Shown: positions 33,233-43,039, counted from the stretch's first letter. The stretch is 54,087 nucleotides of DNA from JAAYJS01 sp964346185 (GCA_964346185.1 CAYFTR010000008.1:1-54087), one strand, 5' to 3'. The notes: generated by a model not told the origin, from the letters alone. Program-made: numbers and translations.

Positions 33233-35683
33233 ATGGACGAGTCACAAAATATTTATCAAACCGTTAATATTGAAAAAGAAATGAAAACCTCCTACATCGA
33301 TTACGCCATGAGTGTTATCGTCGGGAGGGCCTTACCCGATGTTCGGGACGGTCTTAAACCGGTTCATCGCCGTATTCTGTACGCCATGTATGTTTTAGGT
33401 GTCACACCGGATAAAGCCTTTCGTAAATCCGCCAGAGTGGTGGGGGACGTTTTAGGTAAATACCATCCCCACGGCGACTTTTCGGTTTACGATGCTATGG
33501 TGCGTATGGCACAGGACTTTTCTTACCGCTACCCCTTGGTGGACGGTCAGGGCAACTACGGTTCCATCGACGGAGACGGTGCGGCGGCCATGCGTTATAC
33601 CGAGGCGAAACTCGAAAAAATCGCCATGGAATTGCTGCGGGATATCAACAAGGAAACCGTCGATTTTTCACCGAACTTTGACGAATCCGAAACGGAACCC
33701 GATGTTTTGCCAGCCCGTTTTCCGAATCTATTGGTTAACGGCTCCACGGGAATAGCTGTCGGGATGGCGACCAATATACCGCCTCACAATCTCAGCGAAG
33801 TCATCGACGGCACCATTGCCTATATCGACGACAACGACATTACGCTGGAAACTTTAATGACCCACATTAAAGGACCGGACTTTCCTACCGGTGCTACTAT
33901 TTTAGGCAAGAGCGGTATTCGGGATGCTTACCGTACCGGCAGAGGACGGGTAAAAATACGTTCCAAGGTCGATGTGGTGACTTTAAAAAACGGCAGAAAA
34001 CAATTAATTGTCGGGGAAATCCCCTACATGGTCAACAAATCCAAACTAATTGAAAAAATTGCCAATTTGGTTAAAGAGAAAGAAGTTGAGGGTATTTCCG
34101 ATATTCGGGACGAATCCGACTTGAAACACGGCATTCGTATTGTCATCGACTTAAAGCGGGACGCCAACGAAACCATTATTCTCAATCAGTTATACAAACA
34201 AACCCAATTGGAAGACAGTTTCGGCGTTATTAACCTTGCCTTGGTAGGGGGAGAGCCGAAAGTCCTCTCTTTAAAACAAATGATCGGCCATTACGTCGAT
34301 CACCAAAAAGAAATTATTGTCAGACGGACACAGTTCGATTTAAAAAAGGCGGAGGCCAGAGCCCATATTTTGGAAGGGCTGCGTGTCGCCCTGGATCATA
34401 TCGACGAGGTCATCGCCCTGATTCGGGCATCAAAGGACGGGAGAGAAGCCAAAGAAGGCTTAATGACCCGCTTTAAATTGTCCGAAATACAGGCACAGGC
34501 CATATTGGATATGCGTTTGCAACGATTGACCGGCTTGGAAAGAGAAAAAATCGAAGAAGAGTACCGGGACATTTTGGCACTCATTGCCCAATTGCGTGCC
34601 ATTTTAGCCGACGAGCAATTAGTTTTGAATATCATCAAAGAGGAACTGACGGAAATCAAAGAAAAACACGGCGATGCCCGTCGAACCGATTTTGATATCG
34701 ATACCGAAGCTTTTTCCATGGAAGACTTAATTGAAGAAGAGGAAGTGGTGATCACCATGACCCATGTGGGCTATGTTAAACGCATTACCGCCGACGCCTA
34801 TCGTTCTCAAAAACGCGGAGGCAAGGGTATAACAGCCTTAAGTACCCGTGAAAATGACTTTGTGGAAAATCTCTACACGACCACCACCCACCATGTACTG
34901 CTCTTCTTCAGCAACAAGGGGTTAATGTATCGCTTAAAGGCCTACGAAATCCCCGAAGGAGGCAGAACCGCCAGAGGTACGGCTATTGTTAACCTGTTGC
35001 CCCTGGATCGGAACGAAAAAATAACCACCGTCATTCCCATTAAGGAATTTACCGACAACCAATACCTGGTTATGGCAACACGACAGGGCATGGTTAAAAA
35101 GACCGAATTAATCGAATACGAGTCCAACCGTACGACGGGCATTATCGGTATTAATCTTCGTGAGGATGATGAGCTCATCAATGTGCGTTTGGTGGATAAA
35201 AATTCCGAAACCGATGTGATGTTGGGAACGCAAAAAGGTTATGCCATTCGTTTTAATACCGAAGAAATTCGCCCCGTCGGTCGGGTTGCCATCGGTGTGA
35301 AAGGCATCGATACCCGTAAAGGCGATGTGGTTGTAGGAATGGATATTGTTCAGCAAGGCGAGTACGTCTTAAACGTATCGGAAAACGGCTACGGAAAACT
35401 CACCAAGGAAAACCAATATCGCCCCCAACGTCGCGGCGGTAAAGGGGTGCAAACCTATAAAGTTACAGACAAAACCGGCGATTTGGTCGGATTTTGCGTT
35501 GTGGATCGCGAACAGGAAATTATGATGATCAACAACCAGGGAATTGTCATAAAAATCGAAGCGAAGGATATATCCACCGTGGGTCGCAACACCCAGGGGG
35601 TTCGCCTGATGAAGCTTAAAAAAGACGAGGCCATCGCCACCATTGCCAAGGTTTATCGGGAAGAAGAGGAAGAAGAATCGTAA
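33233..35683 (+). CDS. gyrA: DNA gyrase subunit A, Phe at position 83
   Basis: An 816-residue catalytic subunit that breaks and rejoins DNA. The active-site Tyr122 is in AAAMRYTE. The C-terminal pinwheel domain includes the GyrA-box (QKRGGKG, about residue 524), which marks gyrase rather than topoisomerase IV. In the quinolone-resistance region the usual HPHGDS reads HPHGDF, so residue 83 (codon TTT, 33479-33481) is Phe where most bacteria have Ser; Asp87 is wild type. The C-terminus is acidic (EEEEES). Fluoroquinolone resistance is predicted by analogy. Confidence 0.98.
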   Translation: MDESQNIYQTVNIEKEMKTSYIDYAMSVIVGRALPDVRDGLKPVHRRILYAMYVLGVTPDKAFRKSARVVGDVLGKYHPHGDFSVYDAMVRMAQDFSYRYPLVDGQGNYGSIDGDGAAAMRYTEAKLEKIAMELLRDINKETVDFSPNFDESETEPDVLPARFPNLLVNGSTGIAVGMATNIPPHNLSEVIDGTIAYIDDNDITLETLMTHIKGPDFPTGATILGKSGIRDAYRTGRGRVKIRSKVDVVTLKNGRKQLIVGEIPYMVNKSKLIEKIANLVKEKEVEGISDIRDESDLKHGIRIVIDLKRDANETIILNQLYKQTQLEDSFGVINLALVGGEPKVLSLKQMIGHYVDHQKEIIVRRTQFDLKKAEARAHILEGLRVALDHIDEVIALIRASKDGREAKEGLMTRFKLSEIQAQAILDMRLQRLTGLEREKIEEEYRDILALIAQLRAILADEQLVLNIIKEELTEIKEKHGDARRTDFDIDTEAFSMEDLIEEEEVVITMTHVGYVKRITADAYRSQKRGGKGITALSTRENDFVENLYTTTTHHVLLFFSNKGLMYRLKAYEIPEGGRTARGTAIVNLLPLDRNEKITTVIPIKEFTDNQYLVMATRQGMVKKTELIEYESNRTTGIIGINLREDDELINVRLVDKNSETDVMLGTQKGYAIRFNTEEIRPVGRVAIGVKGIDTRKGDVVVGMDIVQQGEYVLNVSENGYGKLTKENQYRPQRRGGKGVQTYKVTDKTGDLVGFCVVDREQEIMMINNQGIVIKIEAKDISTVGRNTQGVRLMKLKKDEAIATIAKVYREEEEEES

Positions 35684-35711
35684 TTTCAAGCCTGAAATAA
35701 AGGAGACTCAA

Positions 35712-36368
35712 ATGAAAACCATAGTGTCGCCCTCCATGTTGTCGGCGGATTTTGCCGATTTAAAAAATGAATTAAAAAAAGTGGAGTCATCGGGAGCCGA
35801 TTGGCTCCATGTCGATGTGATGGACGGCAACTTTGTCCCCAATATCACCATTGGACCGGATCAGGTTGCCGATTTAAGAAAAACAGTGACCCTCCCCTTC
35901 GATGTACATCTAATGGTCCACCACCCCTTACAATATATTGAGCGTTTTGCCCGGGCGGGGGCGGATATTCTCACCGTTCATTACGAATCTCGGGACGATA
36001 CCGATGCCTGCGTTGATTTAATTCGACAATGCGGTATCCGACCGGGTGTTGTTTTATCGCCGGATACGGAAACCGAGGTTCTAAAAAGGTATATCGATCG
36101 CATCGACATGGTTTTGTTGATGAGTGTTTATCCGGGGTTCGGCGGTCAATCCTATATTAAAAAAAGCACCCGCCGTATTCGGGAAGTAAGAGAGATGATC
36201 GGTGATAAACCGGTACGCCTGCAAATTGACGGCGGTATTAACTTCGATACATTGCCGGTTGTTTTGGCTGCCGGTGTGGATACCGTTGTATCCGGTTCCT
36301 GCCTTTTTAAAGGTGACATGCAAGCAAATATGCGGCGTTTCAGAGAGATGATCGCGCAATACGAATAA
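35712..36368 (+). CDS. rpe: Ribulose-phosphate 3-epimerase
   Basis: A 218-residue TIM-barrel enzyme interconverting ribulose-5-P and xylulose-5-P. Motifs are SPSMLSADF, HVDVMDGNFVPN (metal-binding His/Asp), HLMVHHP, GFGGQSY and the phosphate loop DGGI. ATG 35712 behind AAAGGAG is the start; the frame opens 23 codons earlier inside gyrA. It may share the gyrA transcript. Confidence 0.95.
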   Translation: MKTIVSPSMLSADFADLKNELKKVESSGADWLHVDVMDGNFVPNITIGPDQVADLRKTVTLPFDVHLMVHHPLQYIERFARAGADILTVHYESRDDTDACVDLIRQCGIRPGVVLSPDTETEVLKRYIDRIDMVLLMSVYPGFGGQSYIKKSTRRIREVREMIGDKPVRLQIDGGINFDTLPVVLAAGVDTVVSGSCLFKGDMQANMRRFREMIAQYE

Positions 36369-36384
36369 TGCGAAAGAGCTGCCT

Positions 36385-37248
36385 ATGTGCCGATTGATTC
36401 ATCAAATGTTACGTGAGCATCCCCTGCTGACTTTCGGTGGAGGGTGCTTGCTCGCGCGGTGGTTGTATTTACAAAATCATCGTATCGACGTATCCGCCTA
36501 TGTATTAACCTATCCCCACCTGCCCGCCGCCTTTGACGGTGTTACTTTGCTGCACCTTTCGGATATTCATAACGGTATTTTTCCCGTAAAGGAAGAAGAA
36601 CGCTTACAGCGAGTTCTTTCCCGAGCGTCTGTTGATTACATTTTGATTACCGGAGATTTGATTGACCGCAGAAAACCGAATGCTCCGTCGGCCTTGCGAT
36701 ACGCCGAACAATGGTTGTCGGCGGCGCCGGTTTATTTTGTGAGCGGTAATCACGAAGCCCGCTGCCCGGAGGGGCAACGTTTCGTAAAAAGTCTGCAACA
36801 GATCGGTATTCAGGTGTTGGATCTAAAAAAAACGGTATTAAAACGAAAAGGGCAAAGGGTTTTACTGGCGGGAGTGCCCGACCCTTACGTCTACGGCAGT
36901 GAAAGGGCGGGGCGGGCCTATATTCAGGATGCCCTGAGCCTTACAACCCCTCGGGAAGATTTTATGTTGCTGTTGGCACACCGACCCGAATACCTCTCAT
37001 TGTACAACCGAATGGGGGCGGATTTGGTATTGTCCGGGCATGCCCACGGGGGGCAAATTCGCCTGCCCGGTCTCGGAGGTCTGTACGCCCCGGGTCAGGG
37101 GTGGTTGCCGCGATACACATCGGGTACCACAACTTTCGGGGACACCACCATGGTAGTATCCCGGGGGCTCGGTTCATCAGTTTTTCCACAACGGTTATTT
37201 AACAGACCGGAGGTCGGTATCATTCAGTTGGTGCGCGGTCGGGGATAA
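36385..37248 (+). CDS. YkuE-like metallophosphoesterase
   Basis: A 287-residue calcineurin-like phosphoesterase. A short hydrophobic segment (about residues 16-29) anchors it, then come the five metal motifs: HLSDIHNG (DxH), ITGDLIDRR (GD), GNHEARC (GNHE), AHRPE and GHAHGGQIRLP (GHxH). This arrangement and RLPGLGG match the YkuE/LpxG-like class. The start ATG 36385 lacks a strong ribosome binding site. It lies 16 bases after rpe. Confidence 0.85.
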   Translation: MCRLIHQMLREHPLLTFGGGCLLARWLYLQNHRIDVSAYVLTYPHLPAAFDGVTLLHLSDIHNGIFPVKEEERLQRVLSRASVDYILITGDLIDRRKPNAPSALRYAEQWLSAAPVYFVSGNHEARCPEGQRFVKSLQQIGIQVLDLKKTVLKRKGQRVLLAGVPDPYVYGSERAGRAYIQDALSLTTPREDFMLLLAHRPEYLSLYNRMGADLVLSGHAHGGQIRLPGLGGLYAPGQGWLPRYTSGTTTFGDTTMVVSRGLGSSVFPQRLFNRPEVGIIQLVRGRG

Positions 37249-37284
37249 ATCACTCTTTATTAGCGATTAAACATAAGCTTTTAC

Positions 37285-37313
37285 TTGACATTCATAAACG
37301 GCTCAATTATAAT
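37285..37313 (+). promoter_or_regulatory. Consensus sigma-A promoter of rpmH
   Basis: TTGACA (37285-37290), 17-base spacer, TATAAT (37308-37313); a perfect match about 64 bases before the rpmH ATG. A second TTGACA at 37336 has no suitably spaced -10. Confidence 0.92.
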
Positions 37314-37376
37314 TTTAAGGTAAAAGTCCGAATGCTTGACAAATTTGAAATTTAGAATAGTCAGGGGGTGTAGAAT

Positions 37377-37511
37377 ATGAAAATGACCTATCAACCGAAA
37401 AGAAGACAACGTAGTAAAGAACATGGATTCCGTAAAAGAATGGCGACTGCCAGCGGTCGTACCGTCATCAAGAACAGAAGAAGAAAAGGCAGAAAAAGAC
37501 TGAGTGCCTAA
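37377..37511 (+). CDS. rpmH: Ribosomal protein L34
   Basis: A 44-residue basic protein of the large ribosomal subunit, too short for a long-ORF scan. It starts MKMTYQPKRRQRSKEHGFRK and ends RRRKGRKRLSA, matching L34 throughout. AGGGGGTG is the ribosome binding site. Its presence next to rnpA is universal in bacteria near this locus. Confidence 0.98.
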   Translation: MKMTYQPKRRQRSKEHGFRKRMATASGRTVIKNRRRKGRKRLSA

Positions 37512-37516
37512 TTTAC

Positions 37517-37558
37517 CGACCGTTTTTGCAAGGAATGTAAACGGTCGTTCTTTTTTTA
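37517..37558 (+). terminator. Terminator between rpmH and rnpA
   Basis: Stem CGACCGTTT / AAACGGTCG (37517-37525 with 37539-37547), then TTCTTTTTTTA. It ends 10 bases before the rnpA ATG, so it probably attenuates rnpA relative to rpmH. Confidence 0.85.
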
Positions 37559-37567
37559 TTAACCGTC

Positions 37568-37897
37568 ATGCACAGTCTTAAAAAGCAAAAGGACTTTCAA
37601 AGTGTTTATCAAAGCGGTTCCGTATTTGGAAATCGGCAGCTCGTTATGTTTTATAAAAAGAATAATTTGGAAATGAATCGCATTGCGGTAGTAGCGAGCA
37701 AAAAAGTATCCAATCGGGCTGTGGATCGCAACCGGTTGCGCAGACAAATCAAAGAGGCTTATCGTCAAAGGGAAGCCGATATAAAAACGGGGTATGACAT
37801 TATTTTTATCGTAAAAAAAAATTGTTTACATCAGCCCTATTGTGTTTTGGAAAAAGCGTTCAATCACTTGTTGTATAAAAAGGACCTGTTACGATGA
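37568..37897 (+). CDS. rnpA: Ribonuclease P protein component
   Basis: A 109-residue basic protein that assists the RNase P RNA in tRNA 5' maturation. It shows LKKQKDFQSVYQSG near the start and the RNR signature SNRAVDRNRLRRQIKEAYR. The ATG is preceded by T-rich terminator sequence without a Shine-Dalgarno match. The stop overlaps yidD by 4 bases. Confidence 0.97.
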   Translation: MHSLKKQKDFQSVYQSGSVFGNRQLVMFYKKNNLEMNRIAVVASKKVSNRAVDRNRLRRQIKEAYRQREADIKTGYDIIFIVKKNCLHQPYCVLEKAFNHLLYKKDLLR

Positions 37898-38106
37898 TTA
37901 AAACAATTGTTCTGTCCATGATTAGAGGGTATCAAAGAGGCCTTTCGCCGCTACTTCCGAAATCCTGTCGCTTTATACCGACCTGTTCGGAGTATGCCCT
38001 TCAAGCAGTCAAAAAACACGGTGTTATTAAGGGGCTTGTTTTGAGTTTTATTCGTATTATGAAATGCCATCCCTTTCACCCGGGCGGGTACGACCCGGTA
38101 CCGTAA
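37894..38106 (+). CDS. yidD: Membrane protein insertion efficiency factor YidD
   Basis: A 70-residue protein that helps YidC insert membrane proteins. The family pattern is complete: IRGYQRGLSPLLPKSCRFIP, TCSEYALQAVKKHG and CHPFHPGGYDPVP, with three conserved cysteines. It lies between rnpA and yidC, as usual. Confidence 0.97.
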   Translation: MIKTIVLSMIRGYQRGLSPLLPKSCRFIPTCSEYALQAVKKHGVIKGLVLSFIRIMKCHPFHPGGYDPVP

Positions 38107-38127
38107 CGATAACTTTAAGGAGAATCT

Positions 38128-39000
38128 ATGAGTTTATTGTACCAAGCTTTCGGTTTTGTTTTCTTTCACCTTTATCAGGTGGTACAAAACTACGGTTTGA
38201 CCATCATTATTTTTACCATTTTGTTTAAACTGGTTCTGTTACCCTTAAATATTAAACAAACCAATTCCATGCGGGAAACGCAGGCACTGCAACCGGAAAT
38301 TAAAAGGTTGCAGAAAAAATACAAAAACAATCCCGAGCAATTAAATATGGAAATGACCAAATTGTACAAATTGTACAATGTCAACCTCATGTCCGGTTGC
38401 CTGCCTTTGCTTCTGCAAGTGCCGATTATGTTTGCCTTGTTTGAGATTTTAAGACATCCCGAAAAATGGATTTTCACAAACGGCAACATGGCACAGGTTG
38501 TTCAAAAATTTTTGTGGGTTCCCAATTTGGGAGAGCCGGATCCTCTGTATATCTTACCGATTTTAACCGTTGTATTTACTTTTTTAACTCAAAAGTTGAC
38601 CATGGTCGCCCAGGAGGGAACAATGGACGACGCAACGGCGGGGACACAAAAAACCATGCTTTACATGATGCCGATTATTATCGGGATAACGGCCATTCGT
38701 TTTCCCGCCGGGATCGCCTTGTATTGGGTGGTTCAAAATATCTTTACCATGATACAACAATTTATCATGCTTAGACGTCCCTACGAAAAAGTGGATCCCG
38801 TAGAAGCCCAAAAAAAATTGGAAGCGGCTAAAGACGAAGAGAGAAAACAAAAGCGAAACCAACGTAAACAACAACAGGAAATGCGTGCGGAAGCTATGGG
38901 AATGCCGACCAAAAAAAAGAAACGTTCGCCCCAAAAGTACCAACCGAATACAAATCGAAAAACGATTACAAAAGTACCGGGTAGAGAAAACAAAGATTAA
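38128..39000 (+). CDS. yidC: Membrane protein insertase YidC/Oxa1
   Basis: A 290-residue membrane insertase with about five transmembrane segments: 17-38, a cytosolic hairpin (40-85; EIKRLQKKYKNNPEQLN), then segments near 88-108, 135-153, 175-195 and 198-215. The hydrophilic-groove Arg that is conserved in Gram-positive YidC lies in TILFKLVLLPLNIKQ as Lys. The very basic C-terminal tail (residues 227-290) fits ribosome binding. The lipobox of SpoIIIJ is absent. AAGGAG precedes the ATG. Confidence 0.95.
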   Translation: MSLLYQAFGFVFFHLYQVVQNYGLTIIIFTILFKLVLLPLNIKQTNSMRETQALQPEIKRLQKKYKNNPEQLNMEMTKLYKLYNVNLMSGCLPLLLQVPIMFALFEILRHPEKWIFTNGNMAQVVQKFLWVPNLGEPDPLYILPILTVVFTFLTQKLTMVAQEGTMDDATAGTQKTMLYMMPIIIGITAIRFPAGIALYWVVQNIFTMIQQFIMLRRPYEKVDPVEAQKKLEAAKDEERKQKRNQRKQQQEMRAEAMGMPTKKKKRSPQKYQPNTNRKTITKVPGRENKD

Positions 39001-39035
39001 CTTTCGCAAATGAGATTGACGAATGGAGACCATCA

Positions 39036-39674
39036 ATGATAGATAAAGCAATCGGTACCGGCCGAACCGTTGAAGATGCCGTTAACGACGGCTTAACGCA
39101 ACTGGCCGTCACAAAAGAAGAAGTAGAGGTAAAAATAATCCAGGAGCCGACAACCGGTGTACTGGGCTTGTTCGGAAAAAAGGAAGCTGTTGTCGAAGTC
39201 ACCTTGTTGGATGTATTTAACCCGGAAAAAATAGCTCTTGACTTCTTAAGTGAAATCATGGAAGCGATGGATGTCGCCTGCGAGATCACTACAAAATTGG
39301 AAGAAGGCGTATTAAATGTTGAATTTACTGGACCTAAAATGGGTATCTTAATCGGACGACGGGGCCAAACCCTGGATTCCTTACAATATTTAACAAGTTT
39401 GGTCGTTAATAAAGGCGGCAACGCCTATGTCAGAGTTATATTGGATACGGAAAATTATCGGGAAAAACGTAAAAAAACCTTGGAAAATTTAGCGGATAGA
39501 ATTGCCTCGAAGGCGGTTCGCTATCGTAAAAAAATGGTTTTGGAACCCATGGATCCTTATGAAAGAAGGATCATCCATGCACATTTACAAAACCATGACA
39601 AGGTGTATACTTACAGCGAAGGGGAAGACCCCTACAGAAAAGTTGTCGTGATGTTAAAGGACGAGCGACGTTAA
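39036..39674 (+). CDS. jag: Jag (KhpB/EloR) RNA-binding protein
   Basis: A 212-residue protein with an N-terminal Jag domain (residues 1-55, GRTVEDAVNDGL), a KH domain with GxxG as IGRRGQTLDSLQYL (about residues 108-121), and a C-terminal R3H domain (RRIIHAHLQ). In Firmicutes it binds RNA and controls elongasome activity. It follows yidC, as expected; GATTGACGAATGGAGA provides a ribosome binding site. Confidence 0.95.
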   Translation: MIDKAIGTGRTVEDAVNDGLTQLAVTKEEVEVKIIQEPTTGVLGLFGKKEAVVEVTLLDVFNPEKIALDFLSEIMEAMDVACEITTKLEEGVLNVEFTGPKMGILIGRRGQTLDSLQYLTSLVVNKGGNAYVRVILDTENYREKRKKTLENLADRIASKAVRYRKKMVLEPMDPYERRIIHAHLQNHDKVYTYSEGEDPYRKVVVMLKDERR

Positions 39675-39699
39675 TAACAAGTTCGCCATTGGGCATCGC

Positions 39700-39725
39700 A
39701 AAGGGCTGTCGACAGCCCTTTTTTA
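39700..39725 (+). terminator. Terminator after jag
   Basis: Palindrome AAAGGGCTGTC / GACAGCCCTTT (39700-39721) running into T4; no loop bases between the perfect arms. Confidence 0.85.
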
Positions 39726-39744
39726 TTAGAAAAAGGAAAAAATT

Positions 39745-41127
39745 ATGCAAGGACAATACCTCTCGGAGGATACCATTGCCGCCGTTGCCACCGGAATGGG
39801 CAGTTCGGGCATCGGCATTATTCGCATCAGCGGTCCCGAAGCTGTTTCAGTGGCTTCAAAACTTTTTCGCCCCAAGGGTTCTCACCGTTTAGCGGATGCA
39901 CAAAGCCATCGCCTGCTTTACGGTCATATTATAGATCCCGCTACACAAACAATGGTGGATGAGGTTTTGGTTTCCAAAATGAAAGCACCCCATACCTACA
40001 CCAGAGAAGATGTGGTGGAAATTAACTGCCACGGCGGTATCGTACCCATGCAAAAAACCCTCGGCCTGGTGTTACGGGAAGGGGCGCGTTTAGCGGAACC
40101 GGGAGAGTTTACCAAACGGGCTTTTTTAAACGGTCGTTTGGATTTAACCCAAGCGGAAGCCGTTATGGATATTATCGGTGCCAAATCGGAAAAAAATTTA
40201 CAGATGTCCCTCTACCAATTACAAGGAGCATTGTCTGAAAGTATCAATAAAATGGAAGACAGTCTCATCGATTTATTGTCTTTTATGGAAGCCAACATCG
40301 ATTACCCGGAATACGATATCGAAGCGGTTAGCACAACCCGTTTAACCGATACCGTAAAAATGCTTCTTCAAGAAACCACTCTTTTATTGGAAGGCGCACA
40401 GAAGGGAAGAGTTTACAAAGAAGGCATTGCAACTTTGATACTGGGAGAGCCTAATGTAGGAAAATCCTCTTTGCTGAACGCCTTATTAATGAGTGAACGA
40501 GCCATTGTTACGGAAATACCGGGAACAACCAGAGATATCATCGAAGAGACGGTTCTCATTAAAGGGATTCCCTTTAAACTGATTGATACCGCAGGCATTC
40601 GGGAAACGGATAATGTCGTCGAAAAAATAGGTGTTGACAAGGCGGTGTCATGGGTGGAACGGGCGGATTTAATTATATTTATGCACGATATCCGAAAACC
40701 CTTCGATGAACAGGAACGGGCACTTCTGAAACTGGTGGCGGATAAACAAACCCTGTACCTTGCCAACAAGGCGGATACCCCCGATATCCCGGATACCGTT
40801 GAGTTAAAACCACCGTGGATACCGATATCCGTATTGGAGGGACACAATATTCAGCACTTAAAAGATAAAATGGCCGAGGTGGTACTCAGCGGTAAGGTGA
40901 GTGACGAATCGAATTTTCTAATTACCAATGTCCGTCATATTCGTTTGTTGGAATTATTCCAAGAGAGCTTAAACCAGGCATTAACGGCGGTGCTATCGGG
41001 CATGCCTCCGGAGATGGTATCCATCGATTTACAGGAGGCACTATCTCACTTACGGGAAATCTCCGGCAAACATATTGATGAAGCGGTCATTCACCGGATA
41101 TTTGAAAATTTTTGTGTAGGAAAGTAG
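39745..41127 (+). CDS. mnmE: tRNA uridine-5-carboxymethylaminomethyl modification GTPase MnmE
   Basis: A 460-residue GTPase that acts with MnmG on wobble U34. The N-terminal tetrahydrofolate-binding domain is residues 1-120; the G domain has GEPNVGKSS (about residue 233), GTTRDI, DTAGIRE and NKAD. The C-terminus is FCVGK, the catalytic Cys of the CxGK motif. It is followed by mnmG after 7 bases. Confidence 0.98.
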   Translation: MQGQYLSEDTIAAVATGMGSSGIGIIRISGPEAVSVASKLFRPKGSHRLADAQSHRLLYGHIIDPATQTMVDEVLVSKMKAPHTYTREDVVEINCHGGIVPMQKTLGLVLREGARLAEPGEFTKRAFLNGRLDLTQAEAVMDIIGAKSEKNLQMSLYQLQGALSESINKMEDSLIDLLSFMEANIDYPEYDIEAVSTTRLTDTVKMLLQETTLLLEGAQKGRVYKEGIATLILGEPNVGKSSLLNALLMSERAIVTEIPGTTRDIIEETVLIKGIPFKLIDTAGIRETDNVVEKIGVDKAVSWVERADLIIFMHDIRKPFDEQERALLKLVADKQTLYLANKADTPDIPDTVELKPPWIPISVLEGHNIQHLKDKMAEVVLSGKVSDESNFLITNVRHIRLLELFQESLNQALTAVLSGMPPEMVSIDLQEALSHLREISGKHIDEAVIHRIFENFCVGK

Positions 41128-41134
41128 GCAAACC

Positions 41135-43039
41135 ATGACTTATTTTGCTGGAAATTACGATGTCATTGTAGTTGGTGCCGGTCATGCCGGTTGTGAGGCG
41201 GCATTGGCCGCCGCCCGTCTGGGACAAAACACCCTGCTGTTGACCATCAACCTTGATTCCGTTGCCATGTTGCCCTGTAATCCCTCTATCGGCGGGACGG
41301 GTAAAGGACATTTGGTACGGGAAATAGACGCTTTGGGCGGCGAGATGGGTAAAATTATCGACCACACCATGATCCAGTGCCGGATGCTTAATACCGGTAA
41401 AGGTCCCGCGGTACATTCCCTACGGGCACAAACCGACAAATGGCAATATCAAAATGCCATGCGTGCCGTTATCGAAAATCAAGAAAATCTGACTCTTAAA
41501 CAACAGGAAGCCGTGGATCTCATTTTGGAAGAGGGAAAGGTCAAGGGTATCGAAGTACAAACCGGTGCGGTATATCACGGTAAAACCGTTATTTTATGTA
41601 CAGGTACCTACTTACGGGCAAAAATATTTATCGGAGAAACCCAATTTTACGGCGGTCCGGGCGGATTGGCACCGGCCATGGCACTTTCCGACAGTTTAGA
41701 GAAGTGTGGCATCGCCTTACAACGCTTTAAAACAGGAACCCCCGCCAGGGTGGACAAACGCACTCTGGACTTTTCAAAGATGGCCGTTCAGGAGGGAGAT
41801 CATCCCATCACGCCCTTTTCCTTCGATACCGAGACTGTCGATATTCATCAAGTTCCCTGTTATTTGACCTACACCAACGAAGAGGGCCACAACATCATCA
41901 GAGAAAATATGACCCGATCGCCTTTACATATGGGAGATATTAAAGGTGTGGGTGCACGGTACTGCCCGTCGATTGAAACCAAGGTCGAACGCTTTGCCGA
42001 CAAGGACAGGCATCAGGTTTTCATTGAACCCGAAGGACGTTACAGTAACGAGATTTATGTTCAGGGCATGTCCTCCTGTTTGCCGGAAGAGGTGCAAATT
42101 GCCGTTTATCGAACGGTACCCGGCATGGAAAAGGTGGAGTTTATGCGACCGGCCTATGCCATCGATTACGATTGTATTATCCCCGGTAACTTAACCGCTT
42201 CTTTGGAATATATGGGGATTGAAGGTCTGTTTTGTGCCGGTCAAATCAACGGTACCTCCGGTTACGAGGAGGCGGCCGCCCAGGGTTTAATTGCCGGCAT
42301 TAATGCCGTTCATAAAATACAAGGTAAAGAACCACTGATTTTAGACCGCTCTCAAGGCTATATTGGCGTATTAATCGACGACATCATCACCAAAAACCCC
42401 GACGAGCCCTACCGCATGATGACCTCCCGCTGCGAATACCGTTTATTACTGCGTCAAGATAACGCGGATTTACGCTTAACGCCCGTCGGCCACACGGTCG
42501 GTTTAATTTCCGAAGAACGCTACGAACGTTTTTTAAAGAAAAAAGAACAAGTCGAAAGGGAAAAAATGCGTTTGCATCAGGTGGCGGTGCGACCGACGGT
42601 CGAAGCCAACGCCTGGCTTAATGATTTGGGACAACCGAATTTAAAAAATACCGTATCCTTAGCGGAATTATTAAAACGCCCCCAGGTGACCTATGCAAAC
42701 AGCCTGTCGGTAGACCCCGAACGTCCAGACCTGCCCCGACCGGTTTGGGAACAGGTGGAAGTTCAAATAAAATACGCCGGGTATATCGACAAGCAAATTG
42801 GACAGGTACGTCAATTTAAAAAATTGGAAAACAAGCGTCTGGCAACGGATTTAGATTACCGTGCTGTTCAGGGGCTTCGCATTGAGGCTGTCGAAAAATT
42901 AAGTAAAATCCGTCCCGAATCCGTCGGGCAAGCGGGCAGAATTTCCGGGGTATCTCCGGCGGATATTTCGGTCTTACTGGTTTATTTGGAACAACAAAAA
43001 CGTATAAAGGAAGGCAATACCCATGACACGGGTCGATAA
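41135..43039 (+). CDS. mnmG: tRNA U34 modification FAD enzyme MnmG (GidA)
   Basis: A 634-residue FAD protein. The Rossmann motif is VVGAGHAGCEAALAAARLG near the N-terminus; typical MnmG blocks are LPCNPSIGGTGKGHLVREID, GTYLRAKIFIGE, PARVDKRT and GQINGTSGYEEAAAQG. The C-terminal helical domain contacts MnmE and tRNA. The rsmG start overlaps its end by 17 bases. Confidence 0.98.
   Translation: MTYFAGNYDVIVVGAGHAGCEAALAAARLGQNTLLLTINLDSVAMLPCNPSIGGTGKGHLVREIDALGGEMGKIIDHTMIQCRMLNTGKGPAVHSLRAQTDKWQYQNAMRAVIENQENLTLKQQEAVDLILEEGKVKGIEVQTGAVYHGKTVILCTGTYLRAKIFIGETQFYGGPGGLAPAMALSDSLEKCGIALQRFKTGTPARVDKRTLDFSKMAVQEGDHPITPFSFDTETVDIHQVPCYLTYTNEEGHNIIRENMTRSPLHMGDIKGVGARYCPSIETKVERFADKDRHQVFIEPEGRYSNEIYVQGMSSCLPEEVQIAVYRTVPGMEKVEFMRPAYAIDYDCIIPGNLTASLEYMGIEGLFCAGQINGTSGYEEAAAQGLIAGINAVHKIQGKEPLILDRSQGYIGVLIDDIITKNPDEPYRMMTSRCEYRLLLRQDNADLRLTPVGHTVGLISEERYERFLKKKEQVEREKMRLHQVAVRPTVEANAWLNDLGQPNLKNTVSLAELLKRPQVTYANSLSVDPERPDLPRPVWEQVEVQIKYAGYIDKQIGQVRQFKKLENKRLATDLDYRAVQGLRIEAVEKLSKIRPESVGQAGRISGVSPADISVLLVYLEQQKRIKEGNTHDTGR

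Noticed and set aside
37336..37358. Second promoter before rpmH (TTGACA with TAGAAT)
   Set aside because: The spacer is only 11 bases, too short for sigma-A.
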